From assembly GCF_030817175.1 (NCBI RefSeq), contig NZ_JAUSYY010000001.1, positions 1,364,001-1,428,000 on the forward strand: 64,000 nt of DNA, read 5' to 3'. A model generated the notes under the pieces. It saw nothing but the letters and a program-made list of their open reading frames with translations, did not search any database and was not told where the DNA came from. The position numbers and the translations under genes were made by a program. Shown in pieces: positions 49,718 to 58,652 of this stretch; position 1 is the first letter of the stretch, and each line of letters begins with the position of its first letter. The stretch comes from Agromyces ramosus (lineage in GTDB: Bacteria; Actinomycetota; Actinomycetes; Actinomycetales; Microbacteriaceae).

Positions 49718-49776
49718 TGAAACGATTCACTTAGTGTTCAGTGTGGAGCTTAGCCAGCAGGTCGTCGCGCGGTCAA
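49718..49776 (-). promoter_or_regulatory. Promoter and LacI-type operator of the rhamnosidase gene
   Basis: Minus strand -35 TTGACC (49776-49771), 18-bp spacer, -10 TAAGCT (49752-49747). Just downstream lies TGAATCGTTTCA (49729-49718), a CG-centred near-palindrome typical of LacI-family regulators. No such regulator is encoded in the window. Confidence 0.65.
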
Positions 49777-49951
49777 CCATCTGCCGTGTTCGTCGGCGTG
49801 TCGTCCTGTTCCCGAACGCGGTGCCGCGTGCGTCGGGGCGACTGCCTCATGATGCGACATCCGGATGCCTCGAAGCGGCGCTCACGGCGCGAAATGACGC
49901 GCTCGCGGCCGCACGCAACGCGACGCCCGCCGGCACCGGCAGGATGGAGGG

Positions 49952-50488
49952 GTGACCGAACCGACCCCCGAACCACTCACCCCCGAGCTCGAGGCGACGA
50001 TCGCCGAGATCTTCGGACGGCGCGACCGCGAGCACATGCAGCCGACGATCGACGAGTTCCTCGCCCTGCTCGCGGAGCACCCCCGACAGCCCGAGGTGCT
50101 CTACGAGGTCGGCGGGTCCTACGACACCGCCGGCGAGGAGCAGACGGCGCTCGGGTACTACGAAGCCGCGATGGCGGCGGGACTCTCGGGCGACCCGCTG
50201 CGGCGGTGCCTGCTGCAGTACGGAAGCACGCTGCGCCTTCTCGGACGCCTCGAGGAGTCGCTCGCCGCGCTCGACCGGGCACGCGCCGAGTATCCCGACT
50301 CGGCCTCGGTACGCGCGTTCCACGCACTCGGCCTGCACGCCGCCGGCCGCAGCGACGCCGCCGTGGGCGAGCTGCTCGCGCTCGTCGCCGACGGCATGCG
50401 GATTCCCGACGTGCTGCGCTACGAGGCCGCGCTGCGCGGCAACGCCGCCTACCTCATGCAGCTCGACGCCGAGCAACCGATCGACTGA
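49952..50488 (+). CDS. Tetratricopeptide-repeat protein
   Basis: 178 residues from GTG 49952; a CAGGAT box and GGAGGG both lie just upstream. TPR helices are visible: PEVLYEVGGSYDTAGEEQTALGYYEAAMAAG, RRCLLQYGSTLRLLGRLEESLAALDRARAEYP and VRAFHALGLHAAGRSDAAVGELLAL (about residues 50-160). Soluble, probably a scaffold. The 250 bp upstream hold only the divergent promoters. Confidence 0.88.
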   Translation: MTEPTPEPLTPELEATIAEIFGRRDREHMQPTIDEFLALLAEHPRQPEVLYEVGGSYDTAGEEQTALGYYEAAMAAGLSGDPLRRCLLQYGSTLRLLGRLEESLAALDRARAEYPDSASVRAFHALGLHAAGRSDAAVGELLALVADGMRIPDVLRYEAALRGNAAYLMQLDAEQPID

Positions 50489-50545
50489 GCACCTGAGCAC
50501 GGCACAAGGGGCGCCGCCGGCATCGGGCCCTGCTCCGGCATCCGC

Positions 50546-51076
50546 TCAGTACTGCAGCAGGCTGTAGACCTCGTAGCCGGCGAGCCGCTCACGGCCGCCG
50601 AGTCCCGTGAGCTCGAGCGCGACGGCGATGCCGGCGACCTGCCAGCCCGCGCGCTCGACGAGTCGCGCCGCCGCGCCCACGGTGCCGCCGGTCGCGAGCA
50701 CGTCGTCGAGGATGAGCACACGCGCGCCCGGTTGCAGCTCGCCCTCGTGCACCTCCAGGCCAGCCATGCCGTACTCGAGGGCGTAGCTCTCGCTCAGCAC
50801 CGCGCGCGGGAGCTTGCCGGTCTTGCGCACGGTGAGCACGCCAGCGCCGCAGAGCGCCGACGCGGCCCCGGCGAGCAGGAAGCCGCGCGCCTCGACACCG
50901 CCGAGGTCGTCGAATCGCCCCTCGAAGGGTGCGGTGAGCGCTGCCGCGAGCGCACGGAACGCCGGCCCGTCGGCGAACACCGGCGTGAGGTCGCGGAACA
51001 GCACCCCCGGCTCGGGGAAGTCGGGGATCAGCGCGATGCGCGGTTCGACGAGGGCGCGCGCTTCGGTCTCGTTCAC
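50546..51076 (-). CDS. apt: Adenine phosphoribosyltransferase
   Basis: 176 residues from GTG 51076. Salvages adenine with PRPP to AMP. Signatures: IPDFPEPGVLFRDLTPVFAD at the N-terminus, GVEARGFLLAGAASALCGAG, and the PRPP loop VLILDDVLATGGTVGAA. TAGCCT (51088-51083) lies 6 nt before this GTG, favouring it over the GTG at 51082. Stands alone but among purine genes. Confidence 0.96.
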   Translation of the reverse strand: MNETEARALVEPRIALIPDFPEPGVLFRDLTPVFADGPAFRALAAALTAPFEGRFDDLGGVEARGFLLAGAASALCGAGVLTVRKTGKLPRAVLSESYALEYGMAGLEVHEGELQPGARVLILDDVLATGGTVGAAARLVERAGWQVAGIAVALELTGLGGRERLAGYEVYSLLQY

Positions 51077-51088
51077 CGACACAGGCTA
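51077..51088 (-). promoter_or_regulatory. Leaderless -10 box of apt
   Basis: Minus strand TAGCCT (51088-51083), then 6 nt to GTG 51076. Confidence 0.5.
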
Positions 51089-51161
51089 CCGCGGGGCTCG
51101 GGGCGGCGAACCGGGCGCCGCGGGCCTGCGAGGATTGGAGGACTCGAACCCTGGAGCATCC

Positions 51162-51623
51162 GTGTCACCGAAGCGTCTCTTCCGCGCCCTCGCCCTCGCC
51201 GAGGCCGTCACCTGGACGATCCTGATCGTCGCCATGATCCTGAAGTACGCCGCCGTTGTCGAGTCGGCAGTGCTCGTGGGCGGGTCGATCCACGGGTTCG
51301 TCTTCCTCGCCTACGCGTTCGCTGCCGTGCTCGTCGGGGTCAACCAGCGCTGGGGCGTCGGCCTCATGGTGTTGGCCGTCGTGACGGCGATCGTCCCGTA
51401 CGCGACCATCCCGTTCGAGCTGTGGCTCGTGCGTTTCGGCCGGCTCGAGGGCGGCTGGCGGCACGAGCGCACCGAGCACCCGGCCGACGGCAACTGGGTG
51501 AACCGGATGCTCCGGTGGTTCCTCGCCCGCCCGGTGCTGCTCACCGTGCTCGCGGTCGTCGGCATCGCCGCCGTGTTCACCGCACTGCTGGTCATGGGCC
51601 CGCCCGGGGGCCGCGAGGCCTGA
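51162..51623 (+). CDS. DUF3817 integral membrane protein
   Basis: 153 residues from GTG 51162, ribosome site GGAG five bases upstream. The DUF3817 pattern is RLFRALALAEAVTWTILIVAMILKY, then VGGSIHGFVFLAYAFAAVLVG and PFELWLVRFGRLEGGWR; four membrane helices in all, with a fourth near the C-terminus. Actinobacterial family of unknown function. Confidence 0.88.
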   Translation: MSPKRLFRALALAEAVTWTILIVAMILKYAAVVESAVLVGGSIHGFVFLAYAFAAVLVGVNQRWGVGLMVLAVVTAIVPYATIPFELWLVRFGRLEGGWRHERTEHPADGNWVNRMLRWFLARPVLLTVLAVVGIAAVFTALLVMGPPGGREA

Positions 51624-51655
51624 TGGCCGGCCGCGGCCTGCGGCAGGATGGAGGC

Positions 51656-52471
51656 ATGCCCATCCTGAACAAGGACATGACCCTCTGCATCTCGCTGGCA
51701 GCTCGGCCCTCCAACCTCGGCACGCGCTTCCACAACTTCCTCTACGACGAGCTCGGCCTGAACTTCATCTACAAGGCGTTCACGACCGACGACCTCGAGG
51801 GGGCGGTGCGCGGCATCCGTGCCCTCGGCATCCGCGGATGCTCCGTGTCCATGCCGTTCAAGGAGGCGGTGATCCCACTCGTCGACGAGCTCGAGCCGTC
51901 GGCCGCGGCGATCGACTCGGTGAACACGATCGTGAACGCGGGCGGACGACTCGTCGCCTCGAACACCGACTACGAGGCGATCGCGGCACTCATCGCCGAG
52001 CACGAGCTCGACCCGGGGCAGCGGGTGCTCGTCCGCGGGTCGGGCGGCATGGCGAAGGCGGTTGTGGCGGCGTTCCAGGGCGCCGCGTTCGATGACGTCA
52101 CGATCGTCGCGCGCAACATCGACGCCGGCGGCGCCCTTGCGGCGAAGTACGGCTACGAGTTCACGGCGGATGATCCCGTGCCCGACTTCGACCTGATCGT
52201 CAACGTCACCCCGATCGGCATGCGCGGGGCCGACGCCGATGCGCAGGCGTTCGCGCCGGCGTTCGTCGACCGCGCCCAGACGGTGTTCGACGTCGTCGCG
52301 TTCCCCGCCGAGACCCCGCTCGTCACGGCTGCGCGCGCAGCGGGCAAGCGGGTGATCTCGGGGGCCGAGGTGATCGCGTTGCAGGCGGCGCGGCAGTTCG
52401 AGCGGTACACGGGCGTGGCGCTCACGCGCGAGCAGGTCGAGCGGGCGGCAGCGTTCTCGCGCGCGGAGTAG
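51656..52471 (+). CDS. Shikimate 5-dehydrogenase-like oxidoreductase
   Basis: 271 residues from ATG 51656; GGAGG lies two bases upstream. AroE fold: N-terminal substrate domain (MTLCISLAARPSNLGTRFHNFLYDELGL) and NAD(P) domain with VLVRGSGGMAKAVVAAFQ. Key AroE motifs are altered: SVSMPFKE replaces SVTxPxK, and NTDYEAI replaces NTDxxG, though the catalytic Lys and Asp remain. NVTPIGM is normal. This matches a non-AroE paralogue common in actinobacteria; its true substrate is uncertain, so I give no symbol. Confidence 0.85.
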   Translation: MPILNKDMTLCISLAARPSNLGTRFHNFLYDELGLNFIYKAFTTDDLEGAVRGIRALGIRGCSVSMPFKEAVIPLVDELEPSAAAIDSVNTIVNAGGRLVASNTDYEAIAALIAEHELDPGQRVLVRGSGGMAKAVVAAFQGAAFDDVTIVARNIDAGGALAAKYGYEFTADDPVPDFDLIVNVTPIGMRGADADAQAFAPAFVDRAQTVFDVVAFPAETPLVTAARAAGKRVISGAEVIALQAARQFERYTGVALTREQVERAAAFSRAE

Positions 52472-52501
52472 CGAGTCGGGTGGCGCCCCGGCCCCGCGGT
52501 C

Positions 52502-53719
52502 CTACCGGTGCACGCGGTTCACGAGGGCCGTGATGACGAGTGCGCCGGTCGAGCAGAGGAGAAGCGCCACGAACACCCACGGCAGGCCCGCCGGCCCGAG
52601 CACGTTGTAGAGCAGGGCGCCGAGGAGGGCTCCGCCCCCGATGCCCGTGTTGAACGCGGTCGTGTAGAACGACGCGGCCGCGTCGCGGATGCGCGACGAC
52701 GCCGAGTGCAGCAACCGCGTGTTGAGCAGCGGCGGGAGAGCGCCGAATGCGGTGCCCCACAGCAGGAAGCACGCGATGCCGAGCCCCGGCACCTGCGCGA
52801 AGACCGCGAGCCCGGCGACGCCGATGCCGGTCGCCACGAGCGCGATCGTGAGGCCGATCGTCGGGCGGCGGCCGAGCACCGTTCCGGCGAGCACGAGCCC
52901 GGCGGCGCCGGCGATGCCGTAGGCGAGCAGCATCGGGCTGAGCACGCTCGGCGGCAGGCCCATCACCTCGGTGACGAACGGCGCGACGTACGTGTAGAAC
53001 GTGTACGCCCCGACCATCGTGACGGCCGTGATGAGGCAGACGACGATGACCGGCACGAACGTCCGGTCGCTGCGCAGGCGCAGTGGCGCGGCATCCGCTT
53101 CGCCGGCGTGATGCCGCACCGGCGGCAGGAAGCGCCAGACGAGCAACGCGCCCAGCAGGGTGAGCACGCCGACGCCGGCGAACGCGAGGCGCCAGCCGAA
53201 CGCCTGGCCGAGCGCTGTGGCGAGGGGGACGCCGAGCACGAACGCGAGCGATCCGCCGGCGACGCTGATCGAGACGGCGCGGGCGAGCTGCTCCTTCGGC
53301 ACGAGGTGGCCGGCATAGGCGCCGACGACCGACCAGAAGAGCCCGTGCGCGGCGCCGCCGAGGATGCGAGTCGCCAGCACGGTGCCGTAGTTCGGCGCCA
53401 GGGCGGTGAGCACGCAGCTGACCGCGAGCACGGCGAGGCTGATGACGATGAGGGTCCGTCGCGGGACGCGCTTCGTGAGCGCGGCGAGCGGCACGGTGAG
53501 CACCACGACCGTCGCCGCGAACACGGTGACGAGCAGGCCGATGAGCGGCTCGCCGACCTGCAGCTCGGCGCTCATGTCGGGCAGGAGGCCCGTCGGGATC
53601 ATCTCGATCGTGACCGAGAGGAAGACCGCGGCTGCGAGCACGATGAGCCCGAGCCACGGGAACGGCGGCATCACGGCGGGCGTGGAGGACGTGGAGTAGA
53701 AGGGTGTGGACGGCGTCAT
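52502..53719 (-). CDS. MFS transporter (DHA1/AraJ-like)
   Basis: 405 residues from ATG 53719, twelve membrane helices. IEMIPTGLLPDMSAELQV in TM1, PLAALTKRVPRRTLIV (motif A), ATRILGGAAHGLFWSVVGAYAG and LGVPLATALGQAFGWRLAF (motif C region) place it in the DHA1 group of sugar or drug exporters such as AraJ/Bmr. Substrate unknown. Promoter: TAGAAT at 53849-53844 (minus strand) is the likely -10. Confidence 0.9.
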   Translation of the reverse strand: MTPSTPFYSTSSTPAVMPPFPWLGLIVLAAAVFLSVTIEMIPTGLLPDMSAELQVGEPLIGLLVTVFAATVVVLTVPLAALTKRVPRRTLIVISLAVLAVSCVLTALAPNYGTVLATRILGGAAHGLFWSVVGAYAGHLVPKEQLARAVSISVAGGSLAFVLGVPLATALGQAFGWRLAFAGVGVLTLLGALLVWRFLPPVRHHAGEADAAPLRLRSDRTFVPVIVVCLITAVTMVGAYTFYTYVAPFVTEVMGLPPSVLSPMLLAYGIAGAAGLVLAGTVLGRRPTIGLTIALVATGIGVAGLAVFAQVPGLGIACFLLWGTAFGALPPLLNTRLLHSASSRIRDAAASFYTTAFNTGIGGGALLGALLYNVLGPAGLPWVFVALLLCSTGALVITALVNRVHR

Positions 53720-53906
53720 GGGGATACCTGAACGACGGGCGTTCCCCGCGGGCGCGGCGCGGGGCTCCGCGAATGCGCAACGGCGGGTCGACTACGCGCT
53801 GTGTGCGCGCCCAGGGCCACCGGGAATGCGGCGACCAGCGCCTATTCTACGTCAGCGAGGTCGTCCGCAGCCAGGCCGACCCCGCGAGCGCCCACCCGAC
53901 GCCCGG

Positions 53907-53974
53907 TAGACTTGCACGGTCAGGCATCCGCCCGCGGCATCCGCCTCGCCGCCCTTCTCTGGAGTTCGCCACCT
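53907..53974 (+). promoter_or_regulatory. Promoter and leader of purL
   Basis: TAGACT (53907-53912) gives a leader of about 57 nt. The leader contains two GGCATCCG octamers; GGAG (53961-53964) is the only ribosome-site candidate, 10 nt before GTG 53975. Confidence 0.45.
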
Positions 53975-56308
53975 GTGACCGCTCAGACTCCCGCCACGAC
54001 TCCTGCGCCCGCGAAGGTCCAGCTCGACACCGTCGAGTTCGCCGCGACCACGCCCGAGAAGGAGCAGCCGTACGCCGCGCTGGGCTTGAAGCCCGACGAG
54101 TACGAGCGCATCCGCAACATCCTGGGTCGCCGGCCCACGAGCGCTGAGCTCGCGATGTACTCGGTGATGTGGAGCGAGCACTGCTCCTACAAGTCGTCGA
54201 AGATCTACCTGCGCCAGTTCGGCAAGAAGGTCACGCCGGCGATGAAGCAGCACCTCATGGTCGGCATGGGCGAGAACGCCGGCGTGCTCGACATCGGCGA
54301 GGGCTGGGCCGTCACCTTCAAGATCGAGTCGCACAACCACCCGAGCTACATCGAGCCGTTCCAGGGCGCGGCCACGGGCGTCGGCGGCATCGTGCGCGAC
54401 ATCATCTCGATGGGCGCACGCCCGGTCGCGGTCATGGACGCGCTGCGCTTCGGCGCGATCGACCACCCCGACACGGCTCGCGTCGTGCATGGCGTCGTGT
54501 CGGGCATCAGCTTCTACGGCAACTGCCTCGGCCTGCCGAACATCGGCGGCGAGACCTGGTTCGACCCGGTGTACCAGGCGAACCCGCTCGTGAACGCCCT
54601 CGCGGTGGGCGTCATGCGCCACGAAGACCTGCACCTCGCGAACGCGAAGGGCGCCGGCAACAAGGTCGTGCTGTTCGGCGCGCGCACGGGCGGCGACGGC
54701 ATCGGCGGCGCGTCGATCCTCGCCTCCGACACCTTCGCCGAGGGCGGCCCCACCAAGCGACCCGCGGTGCAGGTCGGCGACCCGTTCGCCGAGAAGGTGC
54801 TCATCGAGTGCTGCCTCGAACTCTTCGCGGGCGACCTCGTCGAGGGCATCCAAGACCTCGGTGCGGCCGGCATCTCGTGCGCCACGTCCGAGCTCGCGTC
54901 GAACGGCGACGGCGGCATGGCGATCGTGCTCGACGACGTGCTGCTGCGCGACCCGTCGCTCACGCCCGAAGAGATCCTCATGAGCGAGAGCCAGGAGCGC
55001 ATGATGGCCATCGTGCGTCCCGAGAAGCTCGACGGCTTCCTCGAGGTCGTGAAGAAGTGGGATGTCGAGACGAGCGTGCTCGGCGAGGTCACCGACACCG
55101 GCCGCCTCAGCATCATGTGGCACGGTGAGGAGATCGTGAACGTCGACCCGCGCACCGTCGCCGTCGACGGTCCCGTCTACGAGCGCCCGGTCGCCTACCC
55201 CACCTGGATCGACGCGCTCCAGGCCGACACGGCGGCGAACCTCGATCGCCCGGCGACCCCCGACGAGATCCTCGAGCAGTTCCTGCGGCTGGTCGGCAGC
55301 GCCAACCAGGCCGACGCCGCGTGGGTCACGAACCAGTACGACAAGTACGTGCTCGGCAACACCGCGCTCAGCTACCCCGATGACGCGGGCATGGTGCGCG
55401 TCGACGAGCAGACCGGCCTCGGCGTCGCCGTCGCCACCGACGCGAACGGCCGCTACTCGCAACTCGACCCGCGCCAGGGCGCGAAGCTCGCCCTCGCCGA
55501 GGCGTACCGCAACGTCGCGGTCACGGGCGCCGTGCCCATGGGCGTCTCCGACTGCCTGAACTTCGGCTCCCCCGAGAACCCCGAGGTCATGTGGCAGTTC
55601 TCCGAGACCGTCGAGGGCCTGAGCGACGGATGCCTCGAGCTCGGCATCCCCGTCACGGGCGGCAACGTCTCGTTCTACAACCAGACCGGTGACGTGCCGA
55701 TCCACCCGACGCCCGTCATCGCCGTGCTCGGCGTGATCGACGACGTCGCCCGCCGCATTCCGAGCGGCTGGCAGGACGACGGCCACAACATCTACCTCCT
55801 CGGCGACACCCGCGCCGAGCTCGACGGCTCCGCGTGGGCCGGTGTCGTGCACGACCACCTCGGCGGTCGGCCCCCGGCGGTCGACCTGCCCGGCGAGCAG
55901 CGTCTCGCCGAGCTGCTCCGTGCCGCGGCGGTCGAGGGCCTCATCGACTCGGCGCACGACCTCTCCGACGGCGGCCTCGCGGTCGCACTCGCCGAGGCGG
56001 TCGTCCGCTTCGGCGTCGGCGCACGGGTCTTCCTCGGCGAGGTCACCGGCGATGCCGACATCGACGTCGCCACGGCGCTGTTCTCCGAGTCGGCCGGCCG
56101 GGTCATCGTGAGCGTCCCACGTGAAGACGACGTGAAGTTCCGCGGCCTCTGCGACGGCCGGGGCTACCCGGTGCGGCGCATCGGCGTGACCGACGCGGCA
56201 TCCGGTGCCCTCGAGGTGCAAGATGTCTTCACCGTCACGGTCGAAGAACTGCGCACCACCAACCGCGCACCGCTCGCCGAGGCGTTCGGCGCGGTCGTCG
56301 GGTACTGA
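53975..56308 (+). CDS. purL: Phosphoribosylformylglycinamidine synthase subunit PurL (small type)
   Basis: 777 residues from GTG 53975. Converts FGAR, glutamine-derived ammonia and ATP to FGAM with PurS and PurQ. Family marks: catalytic His in [89 protein letters not shown] and, in the second half, [14 protein letters not shown] and [16 protein letters not shown]. Length fits the small form that depends on separate PurS and PurQ, encoded 10 kb upstream. The N-terminal 20 residues are a Thr/Pro-rich extension. Confidence 0.98.
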   Translation: MTAQTPATTPAPAKVQLDTVEFAATTPEKEQPYAALGLKPDEYERIRNILGRRPTSAELAMYSVMWSEHCSYKSSKIYLRQFGKKVTPAMKQHLMVGMGENAGVLDIGEGWAVTFKIESHNHPSYIEPFQGAATGVGGIVRDIISMGARPVAVMDALRFGAIDHPDTARVVHGVVSGISFYGNCLGLPNIGGETWFDPVYQANPLVNALAVGVMRHEDLHLANAKGAGNKVVLFGARTGGDGIGGASILASDTFAEGGPTKRPAVQVGDPFAEKVLIECCLELFAGDLVEGIQDLGAAGISCATSELASNGDGGMAIVLDDVLLRDPSLTPEEILMSESQERMMAIVRPEKLDGFLEVVKKWDVETSVLGEVTDTGRLSIMWHGEEIVNVDPRTVAVDGPVYERPVAYPTWIDALQADTAANLDRPATPDEILEQFLRLVGSANQADAAWVTNQYDKYVLGNTALSYPDDAGMVRVDEQTGLGVAVATDANGRYSQLDPRQGAKLALAEAYRNVAVTGAVPMGVSDCLNFGSPENPEVMWQFSETVEGLSDGCLELGIPVTGGNVSFYNQTGDVPIHPTPVIAVLGVIDDVARRIPSGWQDDGHNIYLLGDTRAELDGSAWAGVVHDHLGGRPPAVDLPGEQRLAELLRAAAVEGLIDSAHDLSDGGLAVALAEAVVRFGVGARVFLGEVTGDADIDVATALFSESAGRVIVSVPREDDVKFRGLCDGRGYPVRRIGVTDAASGALEVQDVFTVTVEELRTTNRAPLAEAFGAVVGY

Positions 56309-56345
56309 GCGAGCGGATGCCGCAGGCAACCGGAATGAGCCACCG

Positions 56346-56597
56346 ATGATCGCCGAGGCGACCGGAGGCTCGCATCCCGATCATCGCGGCTACCCGCCGC
56401 GCTCTGCCCGGGAGCACGGCTTCTTCTTCGCCTGGCGCCGCTGGAGCGGCACACCCGCCCTGCCGGAGCACACGGCGAGCGACCTGCGCTGGTTCGAGCT
56501 CGACGCCATGCCCGACGACGTCGTGCACCACGAGCGCCTCGTGATCGAGCGGCTGCGCGACGGCGCGCTCGAGCCGATCACCTCCTTCGGGTTCTGA
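56346..56597 (+). pseudogene. Nudix hydrolase remnant (C-terminal part)
   Basis: 83 residues at most, from ATG 56346. The segment REHGFFFAWRRWSGTP...ASDLRWFELDAMPDDVVHHERLVIERL...EPITSFGF matches the last third of ADP-ribose-type Nudix hydrolases. The Nudix box (GX5EX7REUXEEXGU) and everything before it are missing; the region upstream is the purL end, so about 90 residues have been lost. Codon use is normal, so the loss may be recent or the piece may be retained by chance. Confidence 0.6.
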
Positions 56598-56607
56598 GGC
56601 GCCCCCG

Positions 56608-56913
56608 ATGCCCGTCGAGTCGTACCTTCTCACCGCGATCCCGGCCGCCTTCGTGCTCGTCATCGTCGTCGGCATCGTCGTCCGCTGGGTGCGGGCACCC
56701 CGCGGTGCACGCTCGCGGCTCCGGCACGCGTTCGGACCGATCGCGAGCGCCGGAGAGACCTACCAGCAGCTGCACACCGGCCAGCAGGGGCTCCAGGAGT
56801 CGATCATCGAGTCCGTGCAGGAGCAGGAGATCGGCGGCGCCGAGCAGGCACACGGCGACACGACCGCGCCGACGCAGCCGGGCGGCGTCCGCTTCAGCGG
56901 CGACCGGCGGTAG
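56608..56913 (+). CDS. Small single-helix membrane protein
   Basis: 101 residues from ATG 56608. One TM helix (LTAIPAAFVLVIVVGIVVRWV) with a basic cytoplasmic edge, then a Gln/Glu-rich soluble tail (YQQLHTGQQGLQESIIESVQ). No family recognised. A 7-bp inverted repeat (56903-56909 with 56924-56930) spans its end. Confidence 0.65.
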   Translation: MPVESYLLTAIPAAFVLVIVVGIVVRWVRAPRGARSRLRHAFGPIASAGETYQQLHTGQQGLQESIIESVQEQEIGGAEQAHGDTTAPTQPGGVRFSGDRR

Positions 56914-56929
56914 CCGGCAAAGACGCCGG

Positions 56930-57457
56930 TCAGGCGCCCGCTGGCGGGTGCACGAGCAGGTCGACGCGGTCGGCGAGATACCCGTCGAGCGCGGTGAGCG
57001 CATCGGGCTGTGCGGGGCTCCAGCGCACGAACACCTCACCGTCGCGAAGCACGAGCGGTCCGGATGCCCCGGCGCGCGCGAGCTCGTCGAGGTCGATCGC
57101 GCTCGCATCGAAGTTCACGGTCTCCCCTTCCGGGATGCCGCCCTTGACGGCGGCCGCGCGAAGCGCGCGCTGCTCGGCGACCGTCGCCGCGGGGACGCTC
57201 CGCCGAGCGGGACGCTCGGCGCGCACGACGCGACCGGCCGCGAGCACGTCGCCCGCGTCGTCGAGCAGCAGCACGCCGAGCCGCCACACGCGACCCCGGG
57301 GCACCATTCGGGCGGCACGGGTGATGCCGAGCACCCGCCGCTCGGGCTCGAGGTCGGCGAGGGTCTCGGTGCGGGCCGCGCCTGCGCGCAGTGCGGCGAC
57401 CGCAGCGCCGGCGAGCGCGGCGATTCGCGCGAGCGACGGCTCAGGGGCATCCGTCAT
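56930..57457 (-). CDS. Conserved actinobacterial protein of unknown function
   Basis: 175 residues from ATG 57457. Recognisable conserved stretches are GRVWRLGVLLLDDAGDVLAAGRVVRA, AATVAEQRALRAAAVKGGIPEGE and VFVRWSPAQPDALTALDGYLADRVDLLVHPP. Soluble, no catalytic motif known to me. Its start overlaps the stop of the next upstream gene (ATGA), so the two proteins are made together; the pair is conserved in related genomes as far as I recall. Confidence 0.75.
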   Translation of the reverse strand: MTDAPEPSLARIAALAGAAVAALRAGAARTETLADLEPERRVLGITRAARMVPRGRVWRLGVLLLDDAGDVLAAGRVVRAERPARRSVPAATVAEQRALRAAAVKGGIPEGETVNFDASAIDLDELARAGASGPLVLRDGEVFVRWSPAQPDALTALDGYLADRVDLLVHPPAGA

Positions 57458-57873
57458 CTCGACCTGCCGATGAGTTCGAGCAGCGCCCGGCCGTAGGCCT
57501 CCGAGACGTCGGGATGCTCGAACCGCCGCCGATCGCCCGCGATCTCGACCTCGACCTCGAAGGCGTCGTCGAGCCGCCGCAGCGCGCGGAAGGTCGATCG
57601 GAGCAGCTCCCGCAGCTGGTCTTCGCGTGGCAGCCACACGGCGTCGGCGAGCGCGACCGAGTCGAGCGCCCACTCGGTGGTGCCGTTGAAGCCGAGGATG
57701 GTGCCGGTCGGGTAGCGATGCGCCTCGATCGTCATGTCGCTCACCGTGAAGACGTCGGCCTCGACCTCGGATTCGACGGCGTCGGGGAGGTCGAGCTGGA
57801 ACCGGTCGCCGGACTCGGGATGCCACGTGAGTCCGGCATCCCGGAGCGCGATCGCGAGGTCCCGGCTGATCAT
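57454..57873 (-). CDS. Conserved actinobacterial protein of unknown function
   Basis: 139 residues from ATG 57873. MISRDLAIALRDAGLTWHPESGDRF opens it, then VFTVSDMTIEAHRYPTGTILGFNGTTEWALDSV and AVWLPREDQLRELL. The family is sometimes labelled as pilus-assembly CpaE, but no ATPase or receiver motif is present, so I do not accept that name. Coupled to the downstream gene. Confidence 0.78.
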   Translation of the reverse strand: MISRDLAIALRDAGLTWHPESGDRFQLDLPDAVESEVEADVFTVSDMTIEAHRYPTGTILGFNGTTEWALDSVALADAVWLPREDQLRELLRSTFRALRRLDDAFEVEVEIAGDRRRFEHPDVSEAYGRALLELIGRSR

Positions 57874-57906
57874 GGCGTGCGCGCCGCCTCGGGCTCACTC
57901 ACGCGA

Positions 57907-58608
57907 TCAGCTCGCGGCCGCCGCCCGCGGCTGGGCCTGCTCGCTGTAGGTCGCGCTCACGAGGATCGGCATGTGATCGGATGACCCGCGCTTCAGGGTC
58001 TCGACGCCGCTGATGTCGAGGCCGACCGACGTCGCGAGGTCGAAGTGCCCGCGGAAGAACTTGTAGCGCGTGTACGTGCGCTTGTCGCTCAGGGTCAGCT
58101 CGTAGCCGGTGTCACGCACCTTCTCGCCGAGGTTCTCCTTGAAGATCGGGTAGTTGTAGTCGCCGACCATGAGCGTCGGGAGGCCCGGCCCGAGCAGCTG
58201 CAGCTCCCCGAGCGCCGACTTGATCTGGTGACGTCGCAGCGAGTTGAGCGCCGTGAGTGGCGCCGCGTGGAATGACGCGACGATCAGTTCGCGCTGCTCG
58301 GCGAGGTCGAAGAGCCGCACGCCGATGAGGCGCTCGTGAGCCGGGCGCAGCACACGATCGTGGAGCGACTTCTTCAGCACGAAGGTCTGCACCTTGACCG
58401 CCCGGTAGCGGTCGGCGCGGTAGTAGACGGCCAGGCCCAAGCGGTTGCGCATCGTCGAGTCGGCGAGCTGCAGCGAGTGGATGTGCGACGGCAGCTCGCG
58501 CGTGTCGGCCTCCTGCAGGCAGAGCACGTCGGGCTCGTAGCGCTCGGCGATGCCGACGAGCTCGCCGCTGGCCCGGTGCTTGCGAAGGTTGTAGCTGATC
58601 ACTCTCAT
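57907..58608 (-). CDS. Endonuclease/exonuclease/phosphatase (EEP) family protein
   Basis: 233 residues from ATG 58608. The EEP fold is shown by VISYNLRKHRA, DVLCLQEADT (metal-binding Glu), VASFHAAPLT, LMVGDYNYPIF (catalytic Asp/Asn) and the terminal SSDHMPILVSAT (Asp-His pair). No signal peptide, so cytoplasmic. Relatives cleave DNA, phosphoinositides or other phosphodiesters; substrate is not evident. Confidence 0.88.
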   Translation of the reverse strand: MRVISYNLRKHRASGELVGIAERYEPDVLCLQEADTRELPSHIHSLQLADSTMRNRLGLAVYYRADRYRAVKVQTFVLKKSLHDRVLRPAHERLIGVRLFDLAEQRELIVASFHAAPLTALNSLRRHQIKSALGELQLLGPGLPTLMVGDYNYPIFKENLGEKVRDTGYELTLSDKRTYTRYKFFRGHFDLATSVGLDISGVETLKRGSSDHMPILVSATYSEQAQPRAAAAS

Positions 58609-58652
58609 GTACGGACCAGCCTATGTCGCCGTCGCCCACTGGCAATGCCTGT

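Noticed and set aside
49701..49730. Start of the rhamnosidase at ATG 49730
   Set aside because: GTG 49700 has a GAGGAG ribosome site at ideal distance, while ATG 49730 has none and overlaps the LacI-like site.
51128..51160. GGACTCGAACC, which reads on the minus strand like the T-loop of a tRNA (GGTTCGAGTCC)
   Set aside because: The flanking stem does not pair, and no acceptor, D or anticodon arm can be drawn around it.
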